This document shows, piece by piece, positions 33,617 to 44,416 of a stretch of DNA of 64,000 nt. How positions within the stretch are numbered: position 1 is the stretch's first letter; the number at the start of each line of letters is the position of its first letter. Source of the stretch: Rosenbergiella epipactidis (GTDB lineage Bacteria > Pseudomonadota > Gammaproteobacteria > Enterobacterales > Enterobacteriaceae); assembly GCF_018494055.1 (NCBI RefSeq), contig NZ_JABBFQ010000004.1:62001-126000 (forward strand), written 5' to 3'. The notes beneath the pieces were generated by a model, which was not told the DNA's origin, ran no database searches, and saw only the letters and a list, made by a program, of their open reading frames with translations. The position numbers and the translations under genes are program-made.

Positions 33617-34715
33617 TTATAGGCCAGCTTTCAAGCTAGCTTCGATAAATCGGTCTAAATCGCCATCGAGGACGGCCTGCGTATTACGAGTTTCTACACT
33701 GGTACGAAGATCTTTAATTCGCGAATCGTCGAGCACGTAAGAACGAATCTGACTGCCCCAGCCGATATCGGATTTGTTATCTTCCATCACCTGTTTCTCA
33801 GCATTTTTCTTTTGCATTTCCAGCTCGTACAGCTTCGCTTTCATCTGCTTCATCGCTTGGTCTTTGTTTTTATGCTGAGAGCGATCATTCTGACACTGTG
33901 TGACGATACCGCTAGGAAGGTGCGTGATCCGTACCGCGGACTCGGTCCGGTTAACGTGCTGTCCCCCTGCCCCAGAGGCACGATAGACATCGATGCGCAG
34001 ATCGGCGGGATTGATCTCAATATCGATATCATCATCCACTTCAGGATAGATAAAGGCCGAGCTAAAGGAGGTATGACGACGACCTCCGGAATCGAACGGA
34101 CTTTTACGGACTAGACGGTGAACGCCTGTTTCGGTTCTTAACCAGCCGAAGGCATAGTCACCGATAATTTTCACCGTTGCGGATTTAATCCCTGCCACAT
34201 CGCCGTCCGAGACTTCGATGATTTCGGTTTTAAAGCCTTTCGCTTCCGCCCAGCGCAGGTACATCCGTAACAACATGTTTGCCCAATCCTGAGCCTCAGT
34301 TCCGCCTGAACCTGCTTGCAGGTCAATATAACAATCGGCACTGTCGTATTCGCCAGAGAACATGCGACGGAACTCTAATTCAGCCAGTTTCTTATCGAGC
34401 GCTTCCAGCTCAACGACCGCCTCATTAAAGGTTTCTTCGTCATCGGCCTCGACCGCTAATTCGACTAACCCGCTGACATCGTCAAGTCCTTGAGCAAGCA
34501 GGTCGAAGGTTTCGACGATCGCTTCCAAAGAAGAACGCTCTTTTCCTAGCGCTTGCGCGCGATCGGGTTCGTTCCAGACGTCAGATTGTTCAAGTTCAGC
34601 GTTAACTTCTTCTAAACGCTCATTTTTTGCATCATAGTCAAAGGTACCCCCGAAGAACATCGCTGCGCTCGGTAAGGTCTTGAATACGATTTTTTATCGG
34701 ATTGATTTCAAACAT
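33617..34715 (-). CDS. prfB: Peptide chain release factor 2, with programmed +1 frameshift
   Basis: Ends translation at UAA and UGA codons. The first frame starts at 34715 ([18 protein letters not shown]) and meets an in-frame TGA at 34638-34640 after 25 codons. A +1 slip on CTTTGAC enters the second frame ([12 protein letters not shown]), giving 365 residues, the usual RF2 length. The internal Shine-Dalgarno-like CGGGGGT just upstream of CTT is present. The factor has the SPF codon-recognition tripeptide and the GGQ catalytic loop (GAGGQHVN). This frameshift is the known autoregulatory switch, not a defect. Confidence 0.97.
34638..34654 (-). promoter_or_regulatory. prfB programmed frameshift site
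   Basis: Minus strand CGGGGGTACCTTTGAC: an SD-like G run, then the slippery CTT and the TGA stop followed by C. Low RF2 delays termination at this TGA and favours the +1 slip, so RF2 controls its own synthesis. The E. coli site reads AGGGGGT-ATCTTTGAC, so the first base of the SD element and one spacer base differ. Confidence 0.95.
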
Positions 34716-34800
34716 GGTTTGTTGTCTTAAGTTGAAGATAAAAAAGTAACACAGAGGGTGGAGATTCTACCCGAAACTCCCCTCGGCGTGTAACCTCTTT

Positions 34801-36531
34801 TTAGGCTTTCGGCCAGAGGTATTCGACTAATAATTGTGCGCTGCGTTGCCCACGATACTCATTCACATCCAATTTATAGGCTAAGGTTGCCCGTTGAATG
34901 CTGGGATCGGGCCATTGGCGTAAATCGACGTTAAAGGCGATGCCATCAATCAGTGGACCACCGTTTACCGGCTCGAGCAGCAGTTTTAAATGCTTTTGCC
35001 CGACGAGTCGCTGTTGTAAGAGCTTAAATTCGCCATCAAACATTGGCTCAGGAAAACTTTGTCCCCAAGGCCCTGCGTTTCTCAGCATCTCCGCCGTCTC
35101 CACGTTTAGATGCTGCGCGCCGAGCTCGCCATCAGACCAGACCACCCCTTGCAGGGCGTCGTTATCCAGCCACTCTGTGACCAATTGCGCAAAACAGTCA
35201 CGAAAGCGCGGGAACTGTTCTTCCGCAAGGCTCAAGCCCGCCGCCATCGCATGGCCGCCGAACTTAAGAATGAGTCCCGGATATTGGCTATCCAGACGTT
35301 CTAAGACATCGCGCAGATGCAGGCCGGTAATTGAGCGGCCCGACCCTTTTAGGGTGCCATCGCCCGCCGGTGCAAACGCAATCACCGGCCGATGGAAACG
35401 CTCTTTTAGGCGTGATGCGACGATCCCCACCACCCCTTGGTGCCACTCTGGATGGTAGAACGCTAGGCCGCTTGGAAGATGTTGCTGCGTTTCCAGCTGC
35501 TCGCAGATTAACAGCGCCTCTTGTTGCATCCCCTGTTCGATCTCTTTACGGGTCTGGTTTAAGGCATCGAGTTCATTCGCTAACATCCGCGCTTGTGGCT
35601 CGCTCTCGGTCACCAGTAACTCGACGCCGTGGGACATATCGTCGAGTCGCCCCGCCGCGTTGAGTCGTGGACCTAATGCAAAACCGAGATCGCTGGCATT
35701 AAGACGATGCCCTTGCCGTTGGCTGACATCGAGTAATGCCCGGATACCGGGACGACATTTCCCGGCACGAATACGTTGCAGCCCCTGCCACACCAAAATT
35801 CGGTTATTGGCATCGAGGGGGACCACATCGGCGACCGTACCGAGTGCCACCAGATCCAACAAGTCAGCAAGATTGGGCGGCGACCCGCTAAACCATCCTT
35901 GCTGGCGTAAATAAGCCCTGAGTGCGAGCATGACATAAAAGGCCACACCGACCCCAGCCAAGTTCTTCGACGGAAAGGTGGCTTGGGCGAGATTCGGGTT
36001 AACTATTGCCGCCGCCGCCGGTAAGACCTCACCAGGAAGATGGTGATCGGTAATAATGACCGGAATGCCTAACTGCGTGGCGTGCTCTACCCCACTCAAG
36101 GAGGAGATGCCGTTATCAACGGTAAAAATCAGCTCCGCTTGACGGGCATGAGCCAAGTCGACGACCTCCGGGCTAAGTCCATAGCCTTGCTCAAACCGAT
36201 TGGGGACCAGATAGCTGACCCGTTGCGCGCCAAACTGTTGCAGTGCTAACACAGAGAGCGCAGTACTGGTGGCGCCGTCCGCATCGAAATCCCCCACCAC
36301 CATGATATGGCGGTTATCGCACATCGCCTGATGTAATAACTGTACAGCTTGGTCGATGCCGGTTAAGCCCTGTGGCGGCAGTAAATGATTTGCGCCCCGC
36401 TCCAATTGCGTGGCATCGGTGATCCCACGCTGTCGATACAGTTGTTGCAGTAAAGGGGGAAGGGTAGCCGAAAGCTCGACGTCAGCGTGCTGCTGACGTC
36501 GTTGTAGTTCAGGGATAGCGCGTGAAGACAA
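34801..36531 (-). CDS. recJ: Single-strand DNA-specific 5'-3' exonuclease RecJ
   Basis: Degrades single-stranded DNA 5' to 3' in recombination (RecF pathway), mismatch and base-excision repair. The 576 residues carry the DHH phosphoesterase motifs: DFDADGATSTAL near 82, VDNGISS, TDHHLPG near 160, and the DHHA1 region with GGHAMAAGLSL. Length matches E. coli (577). It follows dsbC by four bases, the conserved xerD-dsbC-recJ order. Confidence 0.97.
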   Translation of the reverse strand: MSSRAIPELQRRQQHADVELSATLPPLLQQLYRQRGITDATQLERGANHLLPPQGLTGIDQAVQLLHQAMCDNRHIMVVGDFDADGATSTALSVLALQQFGAQRVSYLVPNRFEQGYGLSPEVVDLAHARQAELIFTVDNGISSLSGVEHATQLGIPVIITDHHLPGEVLPAAAAIVNPNLAQATFPSKNLAGVGVAFYVMLALRAYLRQQGWFSGSPPNLADLLDLVALGTVADVVPLDANNRILVWQGLQRIRAGKCRPGIRALLDVSQRQGHRLNASDLGFALGPRLNAAGRLDDMSHGVELLVTESEPQARMLANELDALNQTRKEIEQGMQQEALLICEQLETQQHLPSGLAFYHPEWHQGVVGIVASRLKERFHRPVIAFAPAGDGTLKGSGRSITGLHLRDVLERLDSQYPGLILKFGGHAMAAGLSLAEEQFPRFRDCFAQLVTEWLDNDALQGVVWSDGELGAQHLNVETAEMLRNAGPWGQSFPEPMFDGEFKLLQQRLVGQKHLKLLLEPVNGGPLIDGIAFNVDLRQWPDPSIQRATLAYKLDVNEYRGQRSAQLLVEYLWPKA

Positions 36532-36535
36532 AGGA

Positions 36536-37240
36536 TTATCCTGCGTTGATACGATCCAGATACTGTTTTAACTCATTAGGACCTTGATAGCCGGGGATCA
36601 TTACACCATTTTTAGTGAGGATCGCCGGAGTGCCTTGAATACCGTATAACAGCCCTAGCTGATACTGTTTACCAATATCGATATTACAGCTCGCCGCTGC
36701 GGGAGTTTTACCCCCCATCGCCGCATCGAACGCTGCTTTACCATCCTTGGCGCACCATACATTCTTCATCGCTTTCGCTACATCGCCCTGCAACCCTTCA
36801 CGTGGGAAAGCAAGATAACGGACGGTGATACCCAGAGCGTTATAGTCTGAAATTTGTTGGTGTAACTTATGACAGTAGCCACAAGTAATATCGGTAAACA
36901 CTGTCACAACGTGCTGCTCTTTCGGCGCTTTATAGACAATCATTTCTGGCGCTAGCGCTTCCACTTTCTTGTCTAGCGTTTGGAAAGTGACGTTTACTGG
37001 CGTTTTACCGCTGATATCGTAAAGCGGCCCTTGGATCATTTGTTTACCATCGTCAGTGACGTAGAGCACGCCGTTGTCGGTTAATACCGTGCTGACACCG
37101 GATAAGGGTGAAGGCTGGATATCACTGATATTGACGCCTAATTTTGTCAAGGATTGAATAATTGCAGCATTGTTCGCATAGCTGGCGCTGGAAAAGATTG
37201 CGCATGACGCGACCATTGAGAGTAATAATTTCTTCAGCAT
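36536..37240 (-). CDS. dsbC: Periplasmic disulfide isomerase DsbC
   Basis: Rearranges wrong disulfides in periplasmic proteins and is kept reduced by DsbD. The 234-residue product has a signal peptide (MLKKLLLSMVASCAIFSSASYA), an N-terminal dimerisation domain and a thioredoxin fold with the CGYC active site (TDITCGYCHK) and a cis-Pro loop (GTPAI). A second cysteine pair (WCAKDG...SCNID) fits the structural disulfide. The start at 37240 has AAGGA; the longer frame reads into xerD and is rejected. Confidence 0.97.
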   Translation of the reverse strand: MLKKLLLSMVASCAIFSSASYANNAAIIQSLTKLGVNISDIQPSPLSGVSTVLTDNGVLYVTDDGKQMIQGPLYDISGKTPVNVTFQTLDKKVEALAPEMIVYKAPKEQHVVTVFTDITCGYCHKLHQQISDYNALGITVRYLAFPREGLQGDVAKAMKNVWCAKDGKAAFDAAMGGKTPAAASCNIDIGKQYQLGLLYGIQGTPAILTKNGVMIPGYQGPNELKQYLDRINAG

Positions 37241-37265
37241 TTCCTTATCCTTATTAACCACCCCG

Positions 37266-38180
37266 CTAGGCGCGTGGGTGATGCTGTTGATGCAGTTGAC
37301 GGAGTCTTTCATTGGCAACATGCGTATAAATTTGTGTGGTTGATAGGTCACTGTGACCGAGTAGCATTTGTACGACGCGTAAATCGGCGCCGTGATTGAG
37401 CAAGTGCGTCGCAAAGGCATGGCGCAGCACATGGGGCGAGAGCTTAGCGCTATCAATCCCAGCGATAAGGGCGTAGTGTTTGATTCGATGCCAAAATGTT
37501 TGTCGAGTCATTTGCTGCCCACGATTACTGGGAAAGACTATATCAATTTTTGCGCCATTAATCAGCCAAGGCCGGCCATGTTCCAGATAATTTTCTAGCC
37601 AATGGATCGCCTCTTCCCCCAGCGGGACTAATCGCTCCTTGTTGCCCTTACCTAAAATCCTGACCACGCCTTGGCGTAAACTGAGATCACTGAGGGTCAG
37701 CCCCGTTAGCTCTGATACCCGTAATCCCGTCGCATAAAGCAGTTCGATCATCGCTTTATCGCGTAACTCAAGCGGGATTTCGGTGGAAGGCGCCTCAAGT
37801 AGGCGAGCAACTTGGGCTTCACTGAGATCTTTTGGCAGCCGCTGCGGTAATTTCGGCGAGGAGAGTAATGCGCTCGGGTCATCAAGTCGCAGCTGTTCCC
37901 GATAAAGATATTGAAAGAGCTGGCGCATTGCACTGAGCTGTCGGGCGGAACTGGTTGCTCGATAGCCCCCTTCGAGTTTCTCTGCTAAGAAGCTTTGTAA
38001 TTCGGGTGCGCTCACAGTAAGCAGCGCTAGATGATGCGCCTCAAGCCACTCCACCAGCTGTTTGAGGTCGCGGCGATAAGCCTCTAAGGTGTTTTCTGCT
38101 AAGTTGCGCTCAATCCACAATTGGTCAATAAAGCCTTCGAGAAGGGGATCCATTGACGGAAGTGACGTCGATTTCTTCAT
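37266..38180 (-). CDS. xerD: Site-specific tyrosine recombinase XerD
   Basis: With XerC, resolves chromosome dimers at dif near the division septum under FtsK control. The 304-residue product has the core-binding N-terminal domain and the catalytic residues R154 (TGLRVSEL), K178, H250 and R253 (HVLRHAFATHLL), H276 (LLGHSDLSTTQ) and nucleophile Y285 (IYTHV). E. coli XerD is 298 residues; the extra residues are at the N-terminus. First gene of the xerD-dsbC-recJ group. Confidence 0.97.
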   Translation of the reverse strand: MKKSTSLPSMDPLLEGFIDQLWIERNLAENTLEAYRRDLKQLVEWLEAHHLALLTVSAPELQSFLAEKLEGGYRATSSARQLSAMRQLFQYLYREQLRLDDPSALLSSPKLPQRLPKDLSEAQVARLLEAPSTEIPLELRDKAMIELLYATGLRVSELTGLTLSDLSLRQGVVRILGKGNKERLVPLGEEAIHWLENYLEHGRPWLINGAKIDIVFPSNRGQQMTRQTFWHRIKHYALIAGIDSAKLSPHVLRHAFATHLLNHGADLRVVQMLLGHSDLSTTQIYTHVANERLRQLHQQHHPRA

Positions 38181-38294
38181 TGCTTTGTTTTCCGATTACC
38201 TGCGCTAAACGCAGACTATTATGCATCAACTACGCCTCGCTGTATGCTTTCTGATACACTCAACGCAGAGTAGGAACCTAAGAGTCAATCAAGT

Positions 38295-38813
38295 ATGAAA
38301 ATAGGGTTATTTTACGGTTCAAGCACCTGTTATACCGAGATGGCCGCCGAGAAGATCCAAGAGTTTATCGGCCAAGAGATGGTGACCTTACATAATGTTA
38401 AGGATGAGCCGCTCTCTACCATGCACCAGTACGACCTGCTGATTTTGGGTATGCCCACTTGGGACTTTGGTGAACTGCAGGAGGATTGGGAAGCTCAGTG
38501 GCAAACGCTGGCTGATCTCGATCTTTCAGGAAAAATCATCGCACTCTATGGGCTGGGCGACCAGGCCGGGTACAGTGAATGGTTTTTAGATGCCCTCGGT
38601 ATGCTGCACGATTTATTGCTACCAAAAGGCGTCTCTTTCGTCGGCTATTGGCCTATTACCGGTTATGAGTTTATCAGTCAGAAGCCCCTCACTGCCGATG
38701 GACAACATTTCGTCGGGTTGGCCTTAGATGATGCGAATCAATTTGAAGAGACGGATGAGCGCATTGCCAACTGGTGTGAACAGATTCTGGGAGAAGTCGC
38801 GGATTTGTTGTAA
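38295..38813 (+). CDS. fldB: Flavodoxin 2
   Basis: Small FMN-binding electron carrier. The 172 residues start [21 protein letters not shown], the phosphate-binding loop of flavodoxins, and include [14 protein letters not shown] and [13 protein letters not shown], which contact the flavin. Cysteine in the first loop (STCYTE) is typical of FldB rather than FldA. Divergent from xerD and convergent with ygfX, as in E. coli. Confidence 0.95.
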   Translation: MKIGLFYGSSTCYTEMAAEKIQEFIGQEMVTLHNVKDEPLSTMHQYDLLILGMPTWDFGELQEDWEAQWQTLADLDLSGKIIALYGLGDQAGYSEWFLDALGMLHDLLLPKGVSFVGYWPITGYEFISQKPLTADGQHFVGLALDDANQFEETDERIANWCEQILGEVADLL

Positions 38814-38816
38814 TCC

Positions 38817-39233
38817 CTACTCCCACTGTCGATTACGTCCTTTTAGCCAATAGAAGCGTAGGTTACGCCACGCTTCTTCAGACATGGTGTCTGCCATTAA
38901 CCAGAAATGCTGGGTTTGTTGTGCCGATCGCCAGCGAATCATTACTCCCCAGGGTAGCCAACAGAGCGGCGCGCTAAGTCGCCACTGTTGCTGCTGCCAA
39001 AACCAAGTCTCTTGATCATCCATCGCCAGTAGGCCAATCCGTGAGGCGAGCCTTTTCAGGCTGCGCGACCTTTCAATTATCACCGCAATAATCGCTAAAG
39101 GCTTCAGTAAATAAAAAGCCCCAAACCAGGGTGTCGCCACAAGCGCGGCTAGCGTTAATAGCACCCAGCCATTGACCAGGATCACGGCATTACGTGAGGG
39201 GCCGATCTCAGTTTGCCACAGGTCCACGCGCAC
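38817..39233 (-). CDS. ygfX: Inner-membrane protein YgfX (CptA)
   Basis: A 138-residue protein with two adjacent membrane segments near residues 16-55 and a conserved cytosolic tail ([31 protein letters not shown]). In E. coli this protein is described as the toxin-like partner of YgfY/SdhE that affects cell division proteins. The start is GTG at 39233 or GTG at 39227. It overlaps sdhE by about 26 bases, so the pair is coupled. Confidence 0.88.
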   Translation of the reverse strand: MRVDLWQTEIGPSRNAVILVNGWVLLTLAALVATPWFGAFYLLKPLAIIAVIIERSRSLKRLASRIGLLAMDDQETWFWQQQQWRLSAPLCWLPWGVMIRWRSAQQTQHFWLMADTMSEEAWRNLRFYWLKGRNRQWE

Positions 39234-39489
39234 TGTTTCGCGTCCGAATCAGTTCGACCATCCCTTTGAGCTCGTCGCTCGCGGGTTGACCATGCCCCAT
39301 CAACCAATTGAATAAGTCGGGATCGTCGGCCTTAAGTAGCGCAATAAAGGTCCGCTTTTGCGCGTCAGTTAAGGTGTGATATTCGTGTTCGAAAAAAGGA
39401 CGTACGGCGATGTCCAGTTCTAACATGCCTCGGCGGCACGCCCAGTGAATACGAGAAGTGTCTTCAATACCTATTTCTGCTAAGTCCAC
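39208..39489 (-). CDS. sdhE: FAD assembly factor SdhE (YgfY/CptB)
   Basis: Helps attach FAD covalently to succinate dehydrogenase and fumarate reductase flavoproteins. The 93-residue product has the RGxxE motif in [11 protein letters not shown], the conserved PFFEHEY and [13 protein letters not shown]. The start is GTG at 39489, seven bases after AAGGA; it gives a slightly longer N-terminus than E. coli. It is paired with ygfX and divergent from ygfZ. Confidence 0.93.
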   Translation of the reverse strand: MDLAEIGIEDTSRIHWACRRGMLELDIAVRPFFEHEYHTLTDAQKRTFIALLKADDPDLFNWLMGHGQPASDELKGMVELIRTRNSARGPVAN

Positions 39490-39702
39490 ACGCTTTTCCT
39501 TAATAATACCCTTAACCAGAGAAGGAGAGTGTACCGCAGAGCCCGGATGAACGGCAGTACAAATCACCACCTCTTCGGCAGCGCTCGCACTTTTGTACTT
39601 GCTAATCTCTTTTCAGGCTTTACGCTTTAATGAATAATGAAACCAATTTCGTAAAGCGGCTTAGGTCGCTTTCACCTTCACTGTTGGTCGACAGGAGATG
39701 TC

Positions 39703-40668
39703 ATGAATTCTCAACCCACCACTACCGCCTATCACTCAGCGCTGGCTCTTTGCTCGCTTAGCGATTGGGCGCTGGTATCCGCTCAAGGTGCCGATGCCAC
39801 CGCCTATCTGCAGGGCCAACTTACCGCAGATCTCAGCCAATTAGCCGAGAATGATCACCAACTCGCGGCACATTGCGATGCCAAAGGTAAGATGTGGAGT
39901 AATCTGCGTATATTCCATGATGGCGAAGGCTATAGCTATCTATTACGCCGTGACGTGCGTGAGCAACAGCTGACTGAAATAAAAAAATATGCCGTGTTCT
40001 CTAAGATTACCTTTACCGCCGATGATAGCCGGGCGCTAGTGGGGGTAATGGGCAGCAAAGCGGCTGAGTGCCTAAGCCAATATTTTTCTCAGCTTCCGGA
40101 TGCCGATCAACCACGGGTTAAGGTCGGCAATACATTGCTATTGTGGCTGCCCACCCCGCAAGCCCGCTACATCGTCATTACTGAGCCTTCTCAGGCAGAA
40201 GTATTACTTAAGGATCACTCCGAGGCGGTATGTGATGCCCAGCACTGGCTGGCCGCCGATATTGCCGCGGGTATTCCGGTGATTGACGCGGCGAATACTG
40301 CGCAATTTATTCCACAAGCTACCAACCTTCAGGCATTGAACGCGATAAGCTTTAAAAAAGGGTGCTATAGCGGCCAAGAGATGGTTGCTCGCGCCAAGTA
40401 TCGCGGGGCAAACAAACGCGCACTCTATTGGTTAGCCGGTACGGCGCAGCAAGCGGTTGAAGCCGGTAGCGCCGTCGCATTACAAATGGGTGAGAATTGG
40501 CGTAAAACCGGAACCGTTCTCTGTTCGGTAATGGTTGCCCCGACTACGCTGTGGGTACAAGTCGTGCTGAATAACGATTTGGGGACAGAGGATAGATTTC
40601 GTCTTGATGGTGATGAGGCCAGTGCGCTACAGATCCAGCCACTACCTTATTCACTCGACGAAGCTTAA
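39703..40668 (+). CDS. ygfZ: Folate-binding iron-sulfur cluster repair protein YgfZ
   Basis: Folate-dependent protein of the GcvT/COG0354 family that supports iron-sulfur enzymes such as MiaB. The 321 residues carry the signature FKKGCYSGQEMVARAKYRG with the conserved cysteine. Length is normal (E. coli 326). AGGAGAT precedes the start. Divergent from sdhE, as in other Enterobacterales. Confidence 0.94.
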   Translation: MNSQPTTTAYHSALALCSLSDWALVSAQGADATAYLQGQLTADLSQLAENDHQLAAHCDAKGKMWSNLRIFHDGEGYSYLLRRDVREQQLTEIKKYAVFSKITFTADDSRALVGVMGSKAAECLSQYFSQLPDADQPRVKVGNTLLLWLPTPQARYIVITEPSQAEVLLKDHSEAVCDAQHWLAADIAAGIPVIDAANTAQFIPQATNLQALNAISFKKGCYSGQEMVARAKYRGANKRALYWLAGTAQQAVEAGSAVALQMGENWRKTGTVLCSVMVAPTTLWVQVVLNNDLGTEDRFRLDGDEASALQIQPLPYSLDEA

Positions 40669-40680
40669 TGCCTTAACCCC

Positions 40681-40717
40681 TACCCCCTCAATTCGAAGCT
40701 AAAACGTTGAGGGGGTA
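40681..40717. terminator. Inverted repeat between convergent ygfZ and yqfA
   Basis: TACCCCCTCAA / TTGAGGGGGTA, an 11-base perfect stem with a 15-base loop, 12 bases after ygfZ. No T run follows. Its position between convergent genes suggests a two-way terminator. Confidence 0.6.
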
Positions 40718-40746
40718 CTAACGAGAATGTCTATCGGTGGGTCGAC

Positions 40747-41400
40747 TCACCGAATATAGAAGTAGATCGCGCAAAAATGGCAAATTGCGCCGCCTAAGAC
40801 AAAGGCGTGCCATATCGCGTGGTTGAAAGGTATCCGTCGATTGACGTAAAAAATCACCCCTAATGAGTAGACGATTCCACCAATCGCCAACAGCCATACA
40901 CTTGCCGCCGAGAGTTTAGTCGCCATTTGGTAGATCACGACTAAGGAGAGCCAGCCCATAAGTAGATAGGTCACCACCGATAACACTTTAAATCGATGAG
41001 CGAACACCAGTTTAAAAAGAATCCCCAATAGAGCCAGTGACCATATCACCACCATCAGGCCTTCCGCCAACGGCGAACGCAGCCCGACAAGCAGGAATGG
41101 CGTATAAGTCCCGGCAATAAGCAGATAAATCGCACAGTGATCGACTTTCTTCAACCAAGGTTTAGCCTGTTGATTGGGGATAGCATGATAGAGGGTCGAG
41201 GCAAGAAACAGCAAAATCATGCTGCCACCATACAGGCTATAGCTGACGAAGGTGATAACGTCGGCATCACGCTCAACTGCTTGAACGAGTAATAGGACTA
41301 AGCCGACAACGCCAAAAAGACAACCTAGGCCATGGCTTACACTGTTTGCTATTTCTTCCGCCAATGAGTATCCGGGAGAATGAGTTTGTGTCTTAGCCAT
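40747..41400 (-). CDS. yqfA: Hemolysin III-family membrane protein YqfA
   Basis: A 217-residue seven-helix membrane protein of the PAQR/hemolysin III family with [12 protein letters not shown] at the start (conserved E and H), [11 protein letters not shown], and [16 protein letters not shown] at the end; these histidines are the family's presumed metal ligands. Function is not established. Between ygfZ and gcvP as in E. coli. Confidence 0.92.
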   Translation of the reverse strand: MAKTQTHSPGYSLAEEIANSVSHGLGCLFGVVGLVLLLVQAVERDADVITFVSYSLYGGSMILLFLASTLYHAIPNQQAKPWLKKVDHCAIYLLIAGTYTPFLLVGLRSPLAEGLMVVIWSLALLGILFKLVFAHRFKVLSVVTYLLMGWLSLVVIYQMATKLSAASVWLLAIGGIVYSLGVIFYVNRRIPFNHAIWHAFVLGGAICHFCAIYFYIR

Positions 41401-41540
41401 AACAGGTGTGTTAACTCCATTATCGTCCGATGAATGAATACGTAGACTAGCTGAGAATAAATTCAGAGTACACTTGTAAGTTTAAATAAAACTGTGAGGA
41501 GGTGTAACAGCCCCCTCGCGATAGAGGGCTGTTATAAACG

Positions 41541-44408
41541 TTATTGATAATCCGTGATCGGTACACAGGAGCAAGATAAATTACGGTCGCCGTAAACATC
41601 ATCCACTCTCTTGACCGTTGGCCAGTATTTATTCTCGACGCCTTCAGGGAAGACCGCTGTTTCACGGGTGTAGGCATGTTGCCAGTCGCTAACCAGTTCT
41701 TGCTGGATATGGGGGGCATTGACCAGAGGGTTATCGTCCAAGGGCCACTTACCTTCTGCGACTTGCTGAATCTCGCGACGGATAGCCAACATCGCATTGA
41801 CGAATCGATCCAATTCAATCAAGCTTTCTGATTCCGTTGGCTCCACCATTAAGGTCCCGGCGACAGGGAACGACATGGTCGGTGCATGAAAGCCATAGTC
41901 GATTAACCGCTTAGCGATATCCATCTCACTGATGCCGGTACGTTCTTTGAGGGGCCGGATATCGAGAATACATTCATGTGCCACACGACCCTCTGGTCCG
42001 GTATAGAGAATGTCGTAGTCTGACGATAACCGGCTAGCAATATAGTTAGCATTCAATATCGCGAGGGAGCTAGCTTGCTTCAGGCCCTCGCCTCCCATCA
42101 TTCTGATATACATCCAACTGATTGGCAGGATCGACGCACTTCCAAAAGGGGCTGCAGTGACTGCGCCTTGCTCGGTGAGTAAGGTCGACTGGACGATACT
42201 GTGTCCTGGCACGAACGGCGCGAGATGGGCTTTAACCCCTATCGGTCCCATTCCTGGCCCACCACCGCCGTGGGGAATACAGAATGTTTTATGCAGATTA
42301 AGGTGGGAGACATCGGCACCAATATGGCCTGGTGTGGTGATCCCCACTTGTGCATTCATGTTGGCGCCATCCAGATAGACTTGCCCACCGTGCTGATGGA
42401 CAATTTCGCAGACTTCACGAATGGTCTGCTCGTAAACCCCATGCGTAGAGGGATAGGTCACCATGATGCAGGAGAGATGGTCACCTGCTTGGCTTGCCTT
42501 GGTACGGAGGTCTTCAAGATCGATATTACCTTGTTTGTCACAGGCAACCACTACCACGTCCATACCGGCCATTTGCGCGGAGGCAGGGTTAGTGCCATGG
42601 GCCGAGGCAGGAATAAGGCAGATGTGGCGTTGTGCTTGATGACGGCTTTCATGGTAACGACGGATAGCTAGCAGCCCCGCATATTCGCCTTGTGCACCCG
42701 AGTTAGGCTGCATACAGAGCGCGTCATAACCGGTCAGGGTGATCAGCCATTCAGAAAGCTGTTCAATCATCTGCAAGTATCCCGCGGCTTGATTCGTCGG
42801 GCAGAACGGATGAAGATCGGCAAATTCTGGCCAGGTAATAGGTAACATTTCGGCGACGGCATTAAGCTTCATCGTGCAGGAGCCAAGGGGGATCATCGCT
42901 TGATTGAGTGCTAAGTCCTTACGTTCAAGTTTGTGAAGATAGCGTAACATCTCCGTTTCGCTGTGATACTGATTAAAGACAGGGTGCGTCAGAATAGCGT
43001 CTTCACGGTGTAATGCTGCTGGAATAATGGCTTGTGCGCTGACAAGACTGTCTTCTTGGTCAAGATCAACGGTGATTTTACGTCCAAGCAGCACCTCGAT
43101 TAAAACGAGAAGATCTTGGCGTTGCGTGGTTTCATCTAGCGTAATCCCCACCGCATGGTGGAGGTCGCTGCGCAGATTAGTCTGCTGCTGCTTTGCGCGC
43201 TTAAGCACCTCGGCTTTATCGGGCACCTCAACCGTTAAGGTATCAAACCACTGCGCGTAGCGCAGAGTTAAACCATTATCTTGCACGATTTTTGCGAGGA
43301 TTTGCGTATAACGATGAATACGCTGGGCGATACGTGTTAATCCTTTAGGACCATGCCACACGGCGTACATACCGGCGATATTCGCCAACAGGACTTGGGA
43401 AGTACAGATATTAGAGTTGGCTTTCTCACGGCGGATATGCTGCTCTCGCGTTTGCATCGCCATTCGCAGCGCGATATTGCCTTGGACATCACGTGAAACG
43501 CCGATAATCCGGCCCGGCATGGCTCGCTTATACGTCTCTTTGGTGGCAAAGAATGCCGCATGCGGGCCACCGTACCCCATAGGAACGCCAAAACGTTGCG
43601 AAGAACCAAAAACGATATCGGCCCCTAATTTCCCCGGTGATTCAAGAAGCACTAGGGCCATAAATTCAGCGGCGACAGCAATGATTACGCCCTGCTCCGT
43701 TAACGCTGCAATCAGTTGACGATAGTCGTGCAACTCCCCCTGCGAGCCACAATATTGTAGGCAGACACCAAAGAGATCTTGGTGGTCTAGCGCCTTCTCA
43801 GCGCTATCGACCACCAGCTCAAAGCCAAAGGTCTCTGCGCGGGTTTTAATCACATCGAGGGTCTGTGGATGAATATCCTCGGCGACGAAAAACGTGTTGG
43901 CATTTTTACGTTTGCTCACCCGCTTAGCCATCGCCATGGCCTCAGCCGCAGCCGTTGCTTCGTCAAGCAGCGAGGCGGAGGCAACGTCCATTCCCGTAAG
44001 ATCTAGCGTAACCTGTTGGAAATTGAGTAAGGCTTCCAGCCGCCCTTGTGACACTTCCGGTTGATAAGGGGTATAAGCCGTGTACCATCCGGGGTTCTCA
44101 AGTAAGTTGCGCAGTATTACCGGTGGAGTTAACACCGCGCTGTAGCCCATACCAATCCAAGATTTATAGCGAGGGTTTTTTGCCGCAATGGCTTTCAACT
44201 CTGCCAACGCTTGGTGCTCACTGGCCGAAGGCAGTTGCAGGGGCGAAGAGGATAATTGGATATTTTCGGGTACGATAGACGCAATCAACGTCGGCAAATC
44301 CGTTGCGCCAATCTGCTGCAACATCTGTTGTTGTTGATCGATATCCGGGCCAATATGGCGACGAATAAAGGCATCGGGATGTTCTAACTGGCTGAGTGTT
44401 TGCGTCAT
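41541..44408 (-). CDS. gcvP: Glycine dehydrogenase (decarboxylating), P protein
   Basis: PLP enzyme of the glycine cleavage system: removes CO2 from glycine and passes the aminomethyl group to lipoylated GcvH. The 955-residue product is full length and has the PLP-lysine region [20 protein letters not shown] and two homologous halves. The start at 44408 ([11 protein letters not shown]) is the family start; a GTG at 44420 that overlaps the gcvH stop as GTGA is an alternative. Last gene of gcvTHP. Confidence 0.97.
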   Translation of the reverse strand: MTQTLSQLEHPDAFIRRHIGPDIDQQQQMLQQIGATDLPTLIASIVPENIQLSSSPLQLPSASEHQALAELKAIAAKNPRYKSWIGMGYSAVLTPPVILRNLLENPGWYTAYTPYQPEVSQGRLEALLNFQQVTLDLTGMDVASASLLDEATAAAEAMAMAKRVSKRKNANTFFVAEDIHPQTLDVIKTRAETFGFELVVDSAEKALDHQDLFGVCLQYCGSQGELHDYRQLIAALTEQGVIIAVAAEFMALVLLESPGKLGADIVFGSSQRFGVPMGYGGPHAAFFATKETYKRAMPGRIIGVSRDVQGNIALRMAMQTREQHIRREKANSNICTSQVLLANIAGMYAVWHGPKGLTRIAQRIHRYTQILAKIVQDNGLTLRYAQWFDTLTVEVPDKAEVLKRAKQQQTNLRSDLHHAVGITLDETTQRQDLLVLIEVLLGRKITVDLDQEDSLVSAQAIIPAALHREDAILTHPVFNQYHSETEMLRYLHKLERKDLALNQAMIPLGSCTMKLNAVAEMLPITWPEFADLHPFCPTNQAAGYLQMIEQLSEWLITLTGYDALCMQPNSGAQGEYAGLLAIRRYHESRHQAQRHICLIPASAHGTNPASAQMAGMDVVVVACDKQGNIDLEDLRTKASQAGDHLSCIMVTYPSTHGVYEQTIREVCEIVHQHGGQVYLDGANMNAQVGITTPGHIGADVSHLNLHKTFCIPHGGGGPGMGPIGVKAHLAPFVPGHSIVQSTLLTEQGAVTAAPFGSASILPISWMYIRMMGGEGLKQASSLAILNANYIASRLSSDYDILYTGPEGRVAHECILDIRPLKERTGISEMDIAKRLIDYGFHAPTMSFPVAGTLMVEPTESESLIELDRFVNAMLAIRREIQQVAEGKWPLDDNPLVNAPHIQQELVSDWQHAYTRETAVFPEGVENKYWPTVKRVDDVYGDRNLSCSCVPITDYQ

Positions 44409-44416
44409 CGTCTTAC

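Noticed and set aside
33617-34660. prfB as a broken gene because of the in-frame TGA
   Set aside because: The CTTTGAC context and SD-like G run are the known programmed frameshift; the gene is functional by design.
34898-35458. 186-codon + strand frame inside recJ
   Set aside because: Lies opposite recJ with no motif or ribosome site; a shadow of GC-rich codons.
36536-37456. A 306-residue DsbC with a long N-terminal extension
   Set aside because: The extension is read from inside xerD; the signal peptide at 37240 with AAGGA is the true start.
42201-42671. 156-codon + strand frame inside gcvP
   Set aside because: Lies wholly opposite the conserved gcvP sequence; a shadow frame.
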